In this document: one piece after another, positions 1 to 9,254 of the stretch
How the letters are laid out: each line of letters starts with the position of its first letter
Position numbering within the stretch: position 1 is the stretch's first letter
NCBI RefSeq assembly: GCF_009193175.1
Contig: NZ_VUKE01000002.1
Location: forward strand, 1 to 64,000
Source of the DNA: Georgenia ruanii
GTDB lineage: Bacteria; Actinomycetota; Actinomycetes; Actinomycetales; Actinomycetaceae
Direction of reading: 5' to 3'
Length of the DNA: 64,000 nucleotides
Program-made: the position numbers and the translations under genes
The notes under the pieces: generated by a model
The model's database searches: none
Told to the model about the DNA's origin: nothing
What the model saw: only the letters and a program-made list of their open reading frames with translations

Positions 1-219
1 CGGCCCTCCCGGCCATGACCGCCCTGCCAGGACCGCCCTCACCGCCTCGAGCACTCACGATGTTCGCGAACCGACCCAATGACCGCGGTCAGCGCGTCGC
101 CATGCCCTTACCGACCCACGCTCCTAGGGGCCGCCGTCCCCCGGGCGGGGGAACGCCGATCGGCCCGTTCACCCACCCAGGTGATCCCCGGGCGGCGCCG
201 GCCCGGCAGCGTGGCGGGC

Positions 220-1347
220 ATGGACACCAGACCTCATCACTCGCCCCGCCCGGTCCTCGGCCAACCGGCCTCCGAGCGGCCGCCGCGCCTGCCCAGTCCC
301 ACCCGTCACGCCCCGACGCGGCGCCGCCCCTGGGCGCCGGGCGCCGCCGCCGGGTACTGGGCCACCGTCGCCCTCGCCGGTCTCCTCCTGCTCGCCACGG
401 GCACGGAGGTCGCCGTCGGCGCCGCCGAGCCCGCCGGCTTCCCCGCACTCGTCAACCACGTCCCGGCCCGGGTGCTCCTCGCCGCGGTGACCGCGCTCGC
501 CGTCGTGCTTGCCGCCGCCGGGACCTGGATGCGCCGCGCGCTCACCCTGGCCACCACCGGACGGCTCACCGCCGCAAGGGCGGGCCGCGCCGTCGTCCTG
601 GCCCTCGCCTGGGGGCTGCCCGCGCTCGCGGCGCTCACGCTGCTGGACGCCGAGCTCCTCGCGCTCGTCGGCTACCTGCCGCTGCTGGCGGTCACCGCGC
701 CGTTCAACGCCGAGATGCGCGCGAGCCTGGAGGCCGCGCTCACCGCCGGGCTGCTGCTCGAGCTCGTCGTCGCCGTCGGCCTGGGCCTGTGGGCGGGCGC
801 CGTGCTCGCCTACCAGCGGGCCACCGCGATACCGGGGCGCCCGGCGGGCTGGACCACCCCCGCCGCCGCGGCCCGCTGGGGACGCGTCGCGGCCTACGTG
901 GCGGCCACCGTCCCGGCCGTGTACGCGCTGACCCGGTTCGTGTGGATGGTCTACCCGCTCGGCATCGACCGGGAGCTGTGGGAGGCCGGCCGCAGCGACC
1001 TCCTCGCCGGGGTGTGGCTCGGCGCCTTCGGCCTGGTCGGCGCCTGGCTGACGATCGGGCTGACCCGCCCCTGGAGTCGGCGGTTCCCCCGGTGGATCCC
1101 GGGCCTCGGTCGGCGCCGGGTGCCCGTCGCCGCCGCGGTGGTGCCGGCCTGCGCCGTCGCGCTCCTCGTGCTGCCGGCGGGGACGAGCATGCTTCTGAGC
1201 GTCCTGGACAAGCCGGCCGGGGAGCTCGCGAAGAGCTGGGCGGCCGTCGGGCCCACGCTGCTCTGGCCGCTGTGGGGCGTGGCGCTGGCCGCCGCGGCGC
1301 TGGGCTACGCGCTGGCCCGGCGCGGCGAGCCGGTGAAGACCAGGTAG
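220..1347 (+). CDS. Multi-pass membrane protein of unknown function
   Basis: This gene encodes a 375-residue integral membrane protein with about eight hydrophobic segments spread over the whole length, the first near residues 45-65 and the last at the C-terminus. I recognise no catalytic motif. A segment reading RFVWMVYPLGI in the middle is the most distinctive stretch and looks conserved in type, but I cannot name the family. The ATG at 220 was chosen because the upstream in-frame residues are Arg/Pro-rich and unlike a membrane protein; GTG at 211 is an alternative. Its 3' end overlaps the convergent GtrA gene by 43 bases, so the two transcripts would be antisense there. Confidence 0.7.
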   Translation: MDTRPHHSPRPVLGQPASERPPRLPSPTRHAPTRRRPWAPGAAAGYWATVALAGLLLLATGTEVAVGAAEPAGFPALVNHVPARVLLAAVTALAVVLAAAGTWMRRALTLATTGRLTAARAGRAVVLALAWGLPALAALTLLDAELLALVGYLPLLAVTAPFNAEMRASLEAALTAGLLLELVVAVGLGLWAGAVLAYQRATAIPGRPAGWTTPAAAARWGRVAAYVAATVPAVYALTRFVWMVYPLGIDRELWEAGRSDLLAGVWLGAFGLVGAWLTIGLTRPWSRRFPRWIPGLGRRRVPVAAAVVPACAVALLVLPAGTSMLLSVLDKPAGELAKSWAAVGPTLLWPLWGVALAAAALGYALARRGEPVKTR

Positions 1348-1910
1348 CGGTAGCAGACGTACCGGAAGGCGGTGCCGAGCACCAGGCCGACCCCGTTGGC
1401 GGCGATGTTGTCCGCCAGCGGCGAGGTCAGGCCCAGCACGTAGTGGCTCACCGCCAGGCAGGCGACGGCGATGGCCATGCCGCCGAGGTTGACGGCGACG
1501 AACATCACCAGCTCCCGGGCCCGGGAGGATCGCTTGCCGCCGGCGAACGCCCAGTACCGGTTGCCCAGCCAGGCCACGAGCACCGAGACCGCGACGGAGA
1601 TCACCTTCGCGGTCAGCGGCTTGTCGCCGAGCACCTCACCGGGGCCGAAGCGCAGCAGGTTGAACAGTCCGACGTCGACGACGAACGCCACGCCGCCGAC
1701 CGCCCCGAACCGGACGAGCTCGAGCAGCCAGGCGCCCAGGCTCTGTCCGCGCGTCAGCCGGCGCACGAGGCCGGGCCGGGCGGCGGGCGCCGTGGTGGTG
1801 GCGGGCGCGGCGGGCGCGTGGTTCTCGGAGGGCGCCGCCGCGGCGGGGTCGCGGGTCTCCGGGGCCGCCGCCGGGCGGCTCGCGGCGTCGGCTGGGCGGG
1901 ACGCGGTCAC
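1305..1910 (-). CDS. GtrA family membrane protein
   Basis: This is a GtrA-like protein of about 201 residues. The N-terminal third is an Ala/Pro-rich cytoplasmic tail; four hydrophobic segments follow, beginning FGAVGGVAFVVDVGLF and ending FRYVCYRYLVF, the usual GtrA pattern. GtrA proteins are thought to move or present polyprenyl-linked sugars for cell-surface glycosylation, which fits the cell-envelope glycosyl genes elsewhere in the window. The start is uncertain: GTG at 1910 is the first plausible codon that does not run into purK, and a GGAG sits directly in front of it. It is divergent from purK with about 28 bases between start codons, so the promoters must overlap. Confidence 0.8.
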   Translation of the reverse strand: MTASRPADAASRPAAAPETRDPAAAAPSENHAPAAPATTTAPAARPGLVRRLTRGQSLGAWLLELVRFGAVGGVAFVVDVGLFNLLRFGPGEVLGDKPLTAKVISVAVSVLVAWLGNRYWAFAGGKRSSRARELVMFVAVNLGGMAIAVACLAVSHYVLGLTSPLADNIAANGVGLVLGTAFRYVCYRYLVFTGSPRRASA

Positions 1911-1930
1911 CTCCGCAGCGTAGACGCCGC

Positions 1931-1936
1931 TACGCT
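1931..1936 (+). promoter_or_regulatory. Putative -10 element for purK
   Basis: TACGCT matches the actinobacterial TANNNT -10 pattern. It lies 2 bases before the purK ATG at 1939 but 8 bases before an in-frame GTG at 1945. If this is the real promoter, the transcript would be leaderless and begin at or near GTG 1945, which would shorten PurK by two residues. No clear -35 is visible. Confidence 0.4.
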
Positions 1937-1938
1937 CG

Positions 1939-3165
1939 ATGACCGTGGGAGCACCGGTAGTCGCAGTCGTGGGCGGGGGCCAGCTGGCCCGGATGATGCA
2001 GCAGCAGGCCATCGCGCTGGGGGTGCACCTGCGGGTGCTCGTCGAGTCGCCGACCGTCTCCACCGCGCAGGTCGTCCCGGACGCCCCGGTCGGCGCGGCC
2101 GACGACGCCGCCGCGATCCGGCAACTGGTCGACGGGGCCGCGGTGCTCACCTTCGAGCACGAGCACGTGCCCAACGACCTGCTGCGCGAGCTGGAGGCCG
2201 AGGGCGTGCCGGTGCGCCCCGGCCCCGCCGCCCTGGTGCACGCCCAGGACAAGATCGTCATGCGCCGCCGGCTCAGCGAGGTCGGCGCCCCCTGCCCCGC
2301 CTGGGCCGCGGTGACCAGCGACGCGGAGCTGGCCGCGTTCGGCGACGCCACCGGTTGGCCCGTCGTCGTCAAGACCGCCCGTGGCGGCTACGACGGCAAG
2401 GGCGTGCGCGTCGTTTCCTCCGCGGCCGAGGCCGCCGACTGGCTCGCCGCCCTCGCGCCCGGCGACGCGCTGCTGGCCGAGGAGAAGGTGCCCTTCACCC
2501 GGGAGCTGGCCGTGCTGGTCGCGCGCCGGCCCTCCGGGGGCGCCGACGGCGACGGCGAGGTCCGCGCCTGGCCGGTGGTGGAGACCATCCAGGAGCGCGG
2601 CGTGTGCAGCGAGGTGCTCGCCCCCGCGCCGGGCCTGTCGGCGGAGACCGCGGCCCGGGCGCAGGAGGTCGGCGAGCGGATCGCCACCGGGCTCGGCGTC
2701 ACCGGCGTGCTGGCGGTGGAGATGTTCGAGGTCCACCACGACGACGGCACCTCCCGCCTCGTGGTCAACGAGCTCGCCATGCGCCCGCACAACTCCGGCC
2801 ACTGGACCATCGACGGCGCCGTGACGAGCCAGTTCGAGCAGCACCTGCGCGCCGTGCTCGACCTGCCGCTGGGGGAGACGGCGGCCACCGCCGAGCACAC
2901 GGTCATGGTCAACCTCCTCGGCTCCGAGCTGGAGGACCCCCGCGCCGCCTACCCCGCCCTCATGGCCCGCTATCCGGAGGCCAAGGTGCACCTGTACGGC
3001 AAGGAGGTGCGCCCCGGGCGGAAGCTCGGCCACGTGACGGTGACGGGCCCGGACCTGGCGCAGGCGGTCGCCACCGCCCGTGCTGCGGTCGCGCTGCTGC
3101 GCGGGGACGAGCACGTCGAGGGCGGGGAACTGGGCGCCGGGGACCTGGACACGGTCGACCGCTGA
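1939..3165 (+). CDS. purK: 5-(carboxyamino)imidazole ribonucleotide synthase PurK
   Basis: PurK carries out the ATP- and bicarbonate-dependent carboxylation of aminoimidazole ribonucleotide to N5-CAIR in purine synthesis, in the cytosol. The 408-residue protein shows the ATP-grasp layout: an N-terminal GGGQLARM motif (residues 12-19), TFEHEHV near residue 71, the glycine-rich KTARGGYDGKG loop near residues 145-155, and the late NELAMRPHNSGHWT metal and nucleotide-binding block. Length is normal for the family. No Shine-Dalgarno is present; an in-frame GTG at 1945 may be the real leaderless start. The partner enzyme PurE lies 0.8 kb downstream on the same strand, separated by an oppositely oriented membrane gene. 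Confidence 0.96.
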   Translation: MTVGAPVVAVVGGGQLARMMQQQAIALGVHLRVLVESPTVSTAQVVPDAPVGAADDAAAIRQLVDGAAVLTFEHEHVPNDLLRELEAEGVPVRPGPAALVHAQDKIVMRRRLSEVGAPCPAWAAVTSDAELAAFGDATGWPVVVKTARGGYDGKGVRVVSSAAEAADWLAALAPGDALLAEEKVPFTRELAVLVARRPSGGADGDGEVRAWPVVETIQERGVCSEVLAPAPGLSAETAARAQEVGERIATGLGVTGVLAVEMFEVHHDDGTSRLVVNELAMRPHNSGHWTIDGAVTSQFEQHLRAVLDLPLGETAATAEHTVMVNLLGSELEDPRAAYPALMARYPEAKVHLYGKEVRPGRKLGHVTVTGPDLAQAVATARAAVALLRGDEHVEGGELGAGDLDTVDR

Positions 3166-3249
3166 CCGCCCCTCGGCGAAGCACGCGCGAGGGTTGCCGC
3201 ACGCGGGATCATCGGGGAGCCGGTGCCCCGGAACGAGGTGAGGTCGCCC

Positions 3250-3729
3250 CTAGAGTCGGCGCGCCTCCTGGTCCGGGGTGGCGGGCGCGGCGGCGGCTCC
3301 CGACCAGCCGCCCGCCGAGGGCAGGTGCTTGCCGGCCGCCGCGCGCGCCGAGAGCACGCCCGCGGTGAGGAGCGCGCTCGAGGTCAGCACGTTGAGGCCC
3401 ACGGCGACGGCCGCGGCGAACGAGCGCGGCCGCCATGTGGACGGCTGGACGAGCGTGTCGAGGAACGCGGCGCCACCCATGACGGCGCAGACCCGGCCGG
3501 GCAGCGGGCTCTCCGCGTCCCCGAGCAGCGCTTGCCACAGCGCCGCGGCCGCGAGCGGCCACGGCACGGAGAGTCCGGTGCCGAGCCCCACGCCCTGCTG
3601 CACGGCGGCCGAGCCAGGCACCTTCCGACCGAAGGGCCGGCGGGGCGTCTCGGTGGAGACGGCGACGACGCCGCCGAACGCCGTGGCGCCGGCGAAGGCG
3701 CTGGCCGCCGTCGCGAGGGGAACGTCCAT
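3250..3729 (-). CDS. Small membrane protein of unknown function between purK and purE
   Basis: This gene encodes a 159-residue protein with about four hydrophobic segments (approximately residues 2-24, 45-70, 80-100 and 105-125) and a polar, Ala/Pro-rich C-terminus. Start chosen at ATG 3729, which has GGAG seven bases upstream; a longer in-frame extension is Arg-rich and lacks a ribosome site. I recognise no family. It lies in opposite orientation between purK and purE, so it interrupts what is often a purEK operon and is probably transcribed alone. Confidence 0.65.
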   Translation of the reverse strand: MDVPLATAASAFAGATAFGGVVAVSTETPRRPFGRKVPGSAAVQQGVGLGTGLSVPWPLAAAALWQALLGDAESPLPGRVCAVMGGAAFLDTLVQPSTWRPRSFAAAVAVGLNVLTSSALLTAGVLSARAAAGKHLPSAGGWSGAAAAPATPDQEARRL

Positions 3730-3890
3730 GGCGATGCTCCTTCGTCGGAGGGCCGGTGCGTGCCGGATCCAGCGTGCCAGCCCACGGGCGGCGCGGCGCG
3801 CTCTGCTGAAGATGAGCGGCGCGCGCTGCGCCGAGGATGAGCGGCTGCGCCGAGGACGCGCGCCGCGCGGTGCGCCGAGAATGAACGGCC

Positions 3891-3914
3891 CCACCGCCCG
3901 TCGGTGGGCGGTGG
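3891..3914 (+). promoter_or_regulatory. Hairpin upstream of purE
   Basis: A perfect 9-bp inverted repeat (CCACCGCCC, loop GTCGGT, GGGCGGTGG) lies about 55 bases before the purE start and is followed by TTGACT. It could be a leader hairpin in the purE transcript, an operator, or a terminator. The role is not decided by the sequence. Confidence 0.35.
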
Positions 3915-3968
3915 TTGACTGACGCCAGGAGCCGGCGGGCCTCGCCGGCCAGAGCAGCGGGAGGCAAC

Positions 3969-4496
3969 GTGGGCGCCGTCGTCGGGATCGTCATGGGCTC
4001 GGACTCGGACTGGCCGGTGATGGAGGAGGCCGCCGACGTGCTGGCCGACTTCGGCGTCGAGACCGAGGTCGACGTCGTCTCGGCGCACCGGATGCCCGCC
4101 GAGATGCTCGAGTACGGCCGCAGCGCCGCCGAGCGGGGGCTGCGGGTGATCATCGCCGGCGCCGGCGGCGCGGCGCACCTGCCCGGCATGCTCGCCGCCG
4201 TCACCCCGCTGCCGGTCATCGGGGTGCCGGTGCCGCTGCAGCACCTCGACGGGATGGACTCGCTGCTGTCCATCGTGCAGATGCCCGGCGGGGTGCCGGT
4301 CGCCACGGTCTCGGTCGGCGGGGCGAAGAACGCCGGGCTGCTCGCCGCGCGCATCCTCGGCTCCGGCAGCGACGACGACGCCGCCCGGGTCCGCGAGCAG
4401 ATGGTCACCTACCAGGAGGGGCTGCGGCAGGTCGCGCAGGAGAAGGGCGCCCGTCTGCGCGCCCAGCGCGGGCACAAGATCGGGTTCGGCGCCTGA
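3969..4496 (+). CDS. purE: N5-CAIR mutase PurE
   Basis: PurE (175 residues) converts N5-carboxyaminoimidazole ribonucleotide to CAIR, the step after PurK. The class I bacterial signature is complete: GSDSDWP near residues 10-16, SAHR at 38-41, the [11 protein letters not shown] loop starting near residue 64, and [14 protein letters not shown] further on. GTG 3969 was chosen because it follows GGGAGG with a four-base spacer and starts where the family usually starts; an ATG at 3915 would add 18 unrelated residues. Downstream the gene is convergent with the Tad pilus operon, with about 60 bases between stops. Confidence 0.96.
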   Translation: MGAVVGIVMGSDSDWPVMEEAADVLADFGVETEVDVVSAHRMPAEMLEYGRSAAERGLRVIIAGAGGAAHLPGMLAAVTPLPVIGVPVPLQHLDGMDSLLSIVQMPGGVPVATVSVGGAKNAGLLAARILGSGSDDDAARVREQMVTYQEGLRQVAQEKGARLRAQRGHKIGFGA

Positions 4497-4557
4497 GCGG
4501 GAGCGGTCGCCGTGTGTGCGGCCGCCGCCACCGGCTCAGACGTCGATCCGCAGGCCG

Positions 4558-5463
4558 TCAGCCGCTGAACGCCTCCATGATGTCCATCGCCGCCGGGCCC
4601 ATGAGCACGATGAACAGCACCGGCAGGATGCACAGGATGAGCGGGAAGATCACCTTGACCGGGATCTGCATGGCCTTCTCCTCCGCGCGCTGACGGCGCT
4701 TGAGCCGCATCTCGTTCGCCTGGGTGCGCAGCACGTCGCCGATGGCGATGCCGTAGGTGTCGGCCTGGACGACGGCGCGGACGAACCGGCGCAGGTCGGC
4801 GACGTCGGTGCGGGCGGCCAGCGCCTCGTAGGCCTGCCGGCGCGACTGGCCCACCTGGATGTCCTGCAGGGTGCGGACGAGCTCCTCCGCCAGCGGGCCC
4901 TTGCCGTTCTTCCCCGCCCGGGCCATGGCGGAGTCGAACCCCAGCCCGGCCTCGACGGCGATGGTCATCTGGTCCAGGGTGTCGGCCAGCTCGAGCTGGA
5001 TCTGCTCCCCGCGTTCCTGGGCGCGGCTGTGCAGGAGCAGCTCGGGCAGGAAGTAGGCGACCGCCACCACGACGAAGCCGATCACCAGCGTGAGCGCGCC
5101 CGGCTTCGCCGAGGCGTAGAGCACCACGAGCACCGCGGCGGCCAGGCCGAGGAGCAGCTTGCCGGCCAGCAGCCGCTCCAGGGGCCAGCCCGCGGGCCGG
5201 CCGGCGCGGGCGAGGAGCCGGTCGAGCAGGCGGATCGACCCGCCCGGGGTGAGCCGGCGCGCGAAGGCGGACAGCCCGCCGGCGTCGGGCGCGAGCCCCG
5301 CCGCGGCGAGCTCGGCGGCGGCCGGGTCGCTCCGCTCGAACCCGCGCTGCAGGTTTGCCACGGTGCGCCGTCGGCTGGTGTCCGGCCCGGCGAGCAGCAG
5401 CCAGACGAGCGCGGCGATCGCCGCGCTCAGCGCGGCGGCGGCGGCAAGGACCAGGGCGGGCAC
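4558..5463 (-). CDS. tadC: Tad pilus inner-membrane platform protein TadC
   Basis: This is a 301-residue type II secretion system F-domain protein, the last gene of the pilus operon. An N-terminal membrane helix (residues 3-25) is followed by a cytoplasmic region, two helices near 103-145, the F domain with LELADTLDQMTIAVEAGLGFDSAM, and a C-terminal pair of helices (IFPLILCILPVLFIVLMGP). TadB and TadC form the membrane platform through which the CpaF ATPase drives Flp pilin assembly. The start is 11 bases after the tadB stop, consistent with co-transcription. Confidence 0.92.
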   Translation of the reverse strand: MPALVLAAAAALSAAIAALVWLLLAGPDTSRRRTVANLQRGFERSDPAAAELAAAGLAPDAGGLSAFARRLTPGGSIRLLDRLLARAGRPAGWPLERLLAGKLLLGLAAAVLVVLYASAKPGALTLVIGFVVVAVAYFLPELLLHSRAQERGEQIQLELADTLDQMTIAVEAGLGFDSAMARAGKNGKGPLAEELVRTLQDIQVGQSRRQAYEALAARTDVADLRRFVRAVVQADTYGIAIGDVLRTQANEMRLKRRQRAEEKAMQIPVKVIFPLILCILPVLFIVLMGPAAMDIMEAFSG

Positions 5464-5473
5464 GGGCGTCCTC

Positions 5474-6406
5474 TCAGAACTTGATCTTGACGGTCTTGCT
5501 CAGCCACACCCCGCCCACGACGAGCAGGACGACGGCGAGCCCGATGAGCCCGTAGCCGAGCAGGCTCTGGGTGAACTTGGCGAGGTAGCTGGGGTTGGCC
5601 ACCAGCAGGAACGCGACGATGCCGAACGGCAGCGCCATGAGCACGATCGCGGAGAGCTTGCCCTCGGCGCTCAACGCCTTGACCTGGCGGCGGATCTGGT
5701 TGCGCTCGCGGATGGTGCGGCCCACGCCGTCGAGCACCTCGGCGAGGTTGCCGCCCACCTCCCGGTTGATGGCGATGGCCTGGGTGACCCAGTCGAAGTC
5801 CTCGCTGCCCATCCGGGCGGCGGTCTCGGCCAGCGCCTCGCCGAGCTCGCGGCCCACCCGGGCCTCGTTGATGACCCGGGCGAACTCCTCGGAGGTGGGT
5901 TGCTCGGACTCCCGCGCCACCGAGGCCAACGCCTGCGGGAGGCTGTGCCCCGCCCGCAGGCTCGACGCCATGAGCTGCAGCGAGTCGTCGAGCTGGTCGG
6001 CGAAGGCGGCCTGCCGCTTGCCGACGAGCATCCCCACCCGCACCCGCGCCCCGACGGGCACCAGGGCCGCGAGCACCAGCCCGAGCAGCGGGCCGCCGAG
6101 GACGGTGCCGACCGCGGCGGCCACCACAATGCCCACCACGAGCAACACGAGCAGGTCCTGCGGGCGGGTCTTGATCCCGGCGCGCTCGAGCGCCGCCACG
6201 ACGCCGCCGGCGCGGCGGCGTCGCAGCGCCCGGGCGGCCGCCTCGGTGGTCAGCGCGGCGGCCCCGGCGAGCAGGCCCGGGTTCGGGGCGGCGCCGAGCC
6301 GGCGGCGGTCCAGCGGCAGCCGCGCGGGACGCGGACCGAGGAGCAGGTAGACGGCGACGCCGAGTCCGAGCACGAGGGTGGCGAGGCCCAGCTGGAGCTC
6401 GATCAT
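5474..6406 (-). CDS. tadB: Tad pilus inner-membrane platform protein TadB
   Basis: This is a 310-residue type II secretion F-domain protein. It has an N-terminal helix (LGLATLVLGLGVAVYLLL), a helix pair near the middle, the F domain with LDDSLQLMASSLRAGHSLPQAL and EVGGNLAEVLDGVGRTIRER, and C-terminal membrane helices. ATG 6406 was selected because its first four bases form ATGA with the stop of cpaF (stop 6403-6405), a classical translational coupling. An upstream ATG four codons earlier lies inside cpaF and is less likely. Together with TadC it anchors the pilus assembly motor. Confidence 0.93.
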   Translation of the reverse strand: MIELQLGLATLVLGLGVAVYLLLGPRPARLPLDRRRLGAAPNPGLLAGAAALTTEAAARALRRRRAGGVVAALERAGIKTRPQDLLVLLVVGIVVAAAVGTVLGGPLLGLVLAALVPVGARVRVGMLVGKRQAAFADQLDDSLQLMASSLRAGHSLPQALASVARESEQPTSEEFARVINEARVGRELGEALAETAARMGSEDFDWVTQAIAINREVGGNLAEVLDGVGRTIRERNQIRRQVKALSAEGKLSAIVLMALPFGIVAFLLVANPSYLAKFTQSLLGYGLIGLAVVLLVVGGVWLSKTVKIKF

Positions 6407-8055
6407 CGCAGCGTCCATTCCTCCGGCACGCCGAACACCCGCGGGGAGACGGCGATGCCGAGCTCGGCGAAGCGGTCGGTGAACCGGGGCCGCACGCCGG
6501 TGGGCCGGGTGGTGCCGAGGAAGCGCCCGTCGGGGGCGACGCCCGCGGAGTAGTCGAAGAGGAAGGCGTCCTGGAGGGTGACCGTCTGGCCCTCCATGCC
6601 CTGTACCTCGGTGACGGCGGTGACCCGGCGGGTGCCGTCGCGCAGTCTGGTGAGCTGGACGATGACGTCGACGGCGGAGGCGATCTGCTCGCGGATGGCG
6701 CGCAGCGGCAGGTCCATGCCGGCCATGAGGACGAGGGTCTCCAGGCGGGCGATGGCGTCGCGCGGGGAGTTGGCGTGCACCGTGGACAGCGAGCCGTCGT
6801 GGCCGGTGTTCATCGCCTGGAGCATGTCGAGGGACTCCCCGCCGCGGACCTCGCCGACGACGATGCGGTCGGGCCGCATGCGCAGCGAGTTGCGCACGAG
6901 GTCGCGGATAGTGATCTCGCCCTTGCCCTCGGTGTTGGCCGGCCGGGCCTCCAGGCGCACGACGTGCTCCTGCTGGAGCTGCAGCTCGACGGCGTCCTCG
7001 ATGGTGACGATCCGCTCGCCGTCGGGGATGAACGAGGACAGCACGTTGAGCAGGGTGGTCTTCCCTGTGCCGGTGCCGCCGGAGACGATGATGTTCAGCC
7101 GGGCCTCCACGCAGGCATGGAGCAGCTCGGCCATCTCCGGGCTCATGGTGCCGAAGCGGATCAGGTCGTGGACCTGGAACGGGTCGCGCGCGAACTTCCG
7201 GATGGTCAGCGACGAGCCGTTGAACGCCAGCGGTGGGATGACCGCGTTGACGCGGGAGCCGTCGGCGAGGCGGGCGTCGACGAGCGGGGAAGACTCGTCG
7301 ATGCGCCGGCCGACCTTGGAGACGATGCGCTCGATGATCCGGCGCAGGTGCTCCTCCGAGGCGAACCGCACGGGGCTGCGGGAGAGCTTGCCGTGCTGCT
7401 CGACGTAGACCATCTCCGGGCCGTTGACCATGATCTCGGTGACCGCGTCGTCGTCGAGGAGACGCTGGAGCGGGCCGAGGCCCAGGGCGTCGTCCTGCAC
7501 GTCGCGGATGAGGCGCTTGCGCTCCTCCCCGGTCAGCGGGACCTTCTCCTCCTCGACCACCTGGTTGAGCTCGGCCCGCACCAGCGCGTGCAGCTGCTCC
7601 TCGCTCAGCGAGGGGTCGGTCAGGCGCGCGCCCATGCGCTCGAACAGCGCCGTGGCCGCCCGGTCCTTGAGCCGGCCCAGGGCGTCGCTGGGCGCCGCGG
7701 CGGGCGCGGAGGCCGTGGCGCTCCCGGCGCGGCGACCGGAGAGCGTGGTGCGCTCGGGGGCTGGGGCGGCGACGCCGGCGGGCACGGTCGCACCGCCGGC
7801 CGCGGGCAGACCGGCGGGAGCGGCCGGGGCGACGGGTGGCATCGCGCCGACGGGCACCTCCATCCCGGAGGGCGCGGCAAACGGGCTGCCCGGGCCGGTC
7901 AGCGGGTCCGGGGTGCCGGCCGCCCGCCCACCGGCGCGGTGCGCCGTCGCGCCGTCGTCGGGCGTCGCGAGGGATGAGCCCGCCGGGGCGGCGGCGGACG
8001 GTGTCGGCTCCGCCCCGTGGGTGCCGGCGGCCCGCAGGCGCTGGGCGAGGTTCAT
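6403..8055 (-). CDS. cpaF: Tad pilus assembly ATPase CpaF/TadA
   Basis: This is the secretion ATPase (550 residues) that powers Flp pilus extension. The first 140 or so residues are a low-complexity Ala/Pro/Gly linker, longer than needed for the core. The family core follows: an N-terminal helical domain (LIRDVQDDALGLGPLQRLL), Walker A SGGTGTGKTT near residues 320-330, IVTIEDAVELQL, Walker B MRPDRIVVGEVRGGE near 390-405, and the His-box GHDGSLSTVHANSP. The start overlaps the cpaE stop as TGATG (bases 8053-8057 on the minus strand), so the two are translationally coupled. It is confidently a CpaF-type enzyme and not a conjugation VirB11, given its neighbours. Confidence 0.95.
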   Translation of the reverse strand: MNLAQRLRAAGTHGAEPTPSAAAPAGSSLATPDDGATAHRAGGRAAGTPDPLTGPGSPFAAPSGMEVPVGAMPPVAPAAPAGLPAAGGATVPAGVAAPAPERTTLSGRRAGSATASAPAAAPSDALGRLKDRAATALFERMGARLTDPSLSEEQLHALVRAELNQVVEEEKVPLTGEERKRLIRDVQDDALGLGPLQRLLDDDAVTEIMVNGPEMVYVEQHGKLSRSPVRFASEEHLRRIIERIVSKVGRRIDESSPLVDARLADGSRVNAVIPPLAFNGSSLTIRKFARDPFQVHDLIRFGTMSPEMAELLHACVEARLNIIVSGGTGTGKTTLLNVLSSFIPDGERIVTIEDAVELQLQQEHVVRLEARPANTEGKGEITIRDLVRNSLRMRPDRIVVGEVRGGESLDMLQAMNTGHDGSLSTVHANSPRDAIARLETLVLMAGMDLPLRAIREQIASAVDVIVQLTRLRDGTRRVTAVTEVQGMEGQTVTLQDAFLFDYSAGVAPDGRFLGTTRPTGVRPRFTDRFAELGIAVSPRVFGVPEEWTLR

Positions 8056-9254
8056 CAGGCGCCCACCTTGACGCCGCGGTGGCGGCCGCGCCGCCGGCCC
8101 GGCCGGGCCACGAGGGTCGGCACGCCGGCGAAGCGCTCCACGAGCCGGCCGAGCTGGCGGGTCATCGGGTTCTTCTTGCCGCCCAGCTGCAGCAGGGGGA
8201 TGCCCTGGTTGACCGACGCGGGGACGGCCGGGCAGCGGGGCAGCGTCAGGTCGACGTCGCGGGCGATGGTGGCCTCGACGTCGGCGATGGACAGCCCGCC
8301 CGCCGGGTCCTCGAAGTTGAGCAGCACGAAGCGGCCCTCGGGGAACATGCCGAGGTCGGTGAGGGTGTCGAGCTCCTTGCGCAGCCCGCGCACGCCGGGC
8401 ACGTCCATGCTCGTCAGCAGCACCGGGTCGGTGGTCTGGTCGAGCGCGGCGAGGGTGTGCTCGTTGAGGCCCGGGGCGGTGTCGACCACGACGTACTGGA
8501 ACTGCGAGGCGAGGGCCTGCAGCAGCCGGCCGACGTCGTCGCCGGAGATGCCGTCCGCCGCCGCGGGCGACTCCGGGGCGCACAGCACGTACAGCCCGGT
8601 CTCGTGCAGCGTGAGGAACGTCTTGAGCACCATCGTGTCGCGCCGGGCCGGGTTGTGGACGGCGTCCGCCAGGGAGTACTCGGGGTCCAGGTTGAGGGCG
8701 CTGGCGACGTCGCCGAACTGCAGGTCGAGGTCGACCAGCACGGTCGAGTGCGGCACGGTCCGCGTGAGGCCGACGGCGAGGTTGGTCGCCACGGTGGTCT
8801 TGCCGACGCCGCCCTTGGGCGAGACGACGGTGATGACCTTCCCGGCGGGGCCGGCGTCCGGTGTCAGCGGCAGTCCGGTGGTGGGCGTCTGCGGACGGGC
8901 GAGCTGGGCGGCGCGGGTGAGCGCGTCGCGCATCTCGGCGGCGTCGGCGGCCGGCGTGAGGATGTCGCGCACGCCGGCCCGCATCGCCGCCAGGCCCACC
9001 TCGGCCGGGCAGTCGCTGACGAGCACGACGCCGATGCCGGGGGAGATGGCGGTGAGGCCGGCGGCGACGTCGAGCACCTGGTCGGGAGCGGTGCGCGCGT
9101 CGAGGACGACGACCTCCGGCAGCCCGCCGGCGACGGCGAGCACCTCCCCAGGGGTGGCGGGCAGCTGGGGCAGGGCGACGTACGCGCCCGCGGTCGCCGC
9201 CGCGACGGTGGCGGTGAGCTCGGGGGAGGCGGTGGCCAGCACGACGTGGCTCAT
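8055..9254 (-). CDS. cpaE: Tad pilus localisation ATPase CpaE/TadZ
   Basis: This 399-residue protein joins a receiver-like N-terminal domain (residues 1-110, with PEVVVLDARTAP and GIGVVLVSDCP resembling a response-regulator fold) to a MinD/ParA-like ATPase. The deviant Walker A is SPKGGVGKTT near residues 143-152, followed by VLVDLDLQFGD and VVVDTAPGLNE. In characterised Tad systems this protein places the pilus machine at the pole. A Lys/Arg-rich C-terminal tail could contact membrane or DNA. The start overlaps the cpaB stop by four bases (ATGA). Confidence 0.92.
   Translation of the reverse strand: MSHVVLATASPELTATVAAATAGAYVALPQLPATPGEVLAVAGGLPEVVVLDARTAPDQVLDVAAGLTAISPGIGVVLVSDCPAEVGLAAMRAGVRDILTPAADAAEMRDALTRAAQLARPQTPTTGLPLTPDAGPAGKVITVVSPKGGVGKTTVATNLAVGLTRTVPHSTVLVDLDLQFGDVASALNLDPEYSLADAVHNPARRDTMVLKTFLTLHETGLYVLCAPESPAAADGISGDDVGRLLQALASQFQYVVVDTAPGLNEHTLAALDQTTDPVLLTSMDVPGVRGLRKELDTLTDLGMFPEGRFVLLNFEDPAGGLSIADVEATIARDVDLTLPRCPAVPASVNQGIPLLQLGGKKNPMTRQLGRLVERFAGVPTLVARPGRRRGRHRGVKVGA

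Noticed and set aside
15-3368. A 1117-codon plus-strand open frame and other very long frames (for example 6403-9462 beyond 8055, and 13904-15640)
   Set aside because: They overlap well-recognised genes in other frames and translate to Arg/Gly/Pro/Ala-rich strings with no domains, the usual shadow of high GC third positions.
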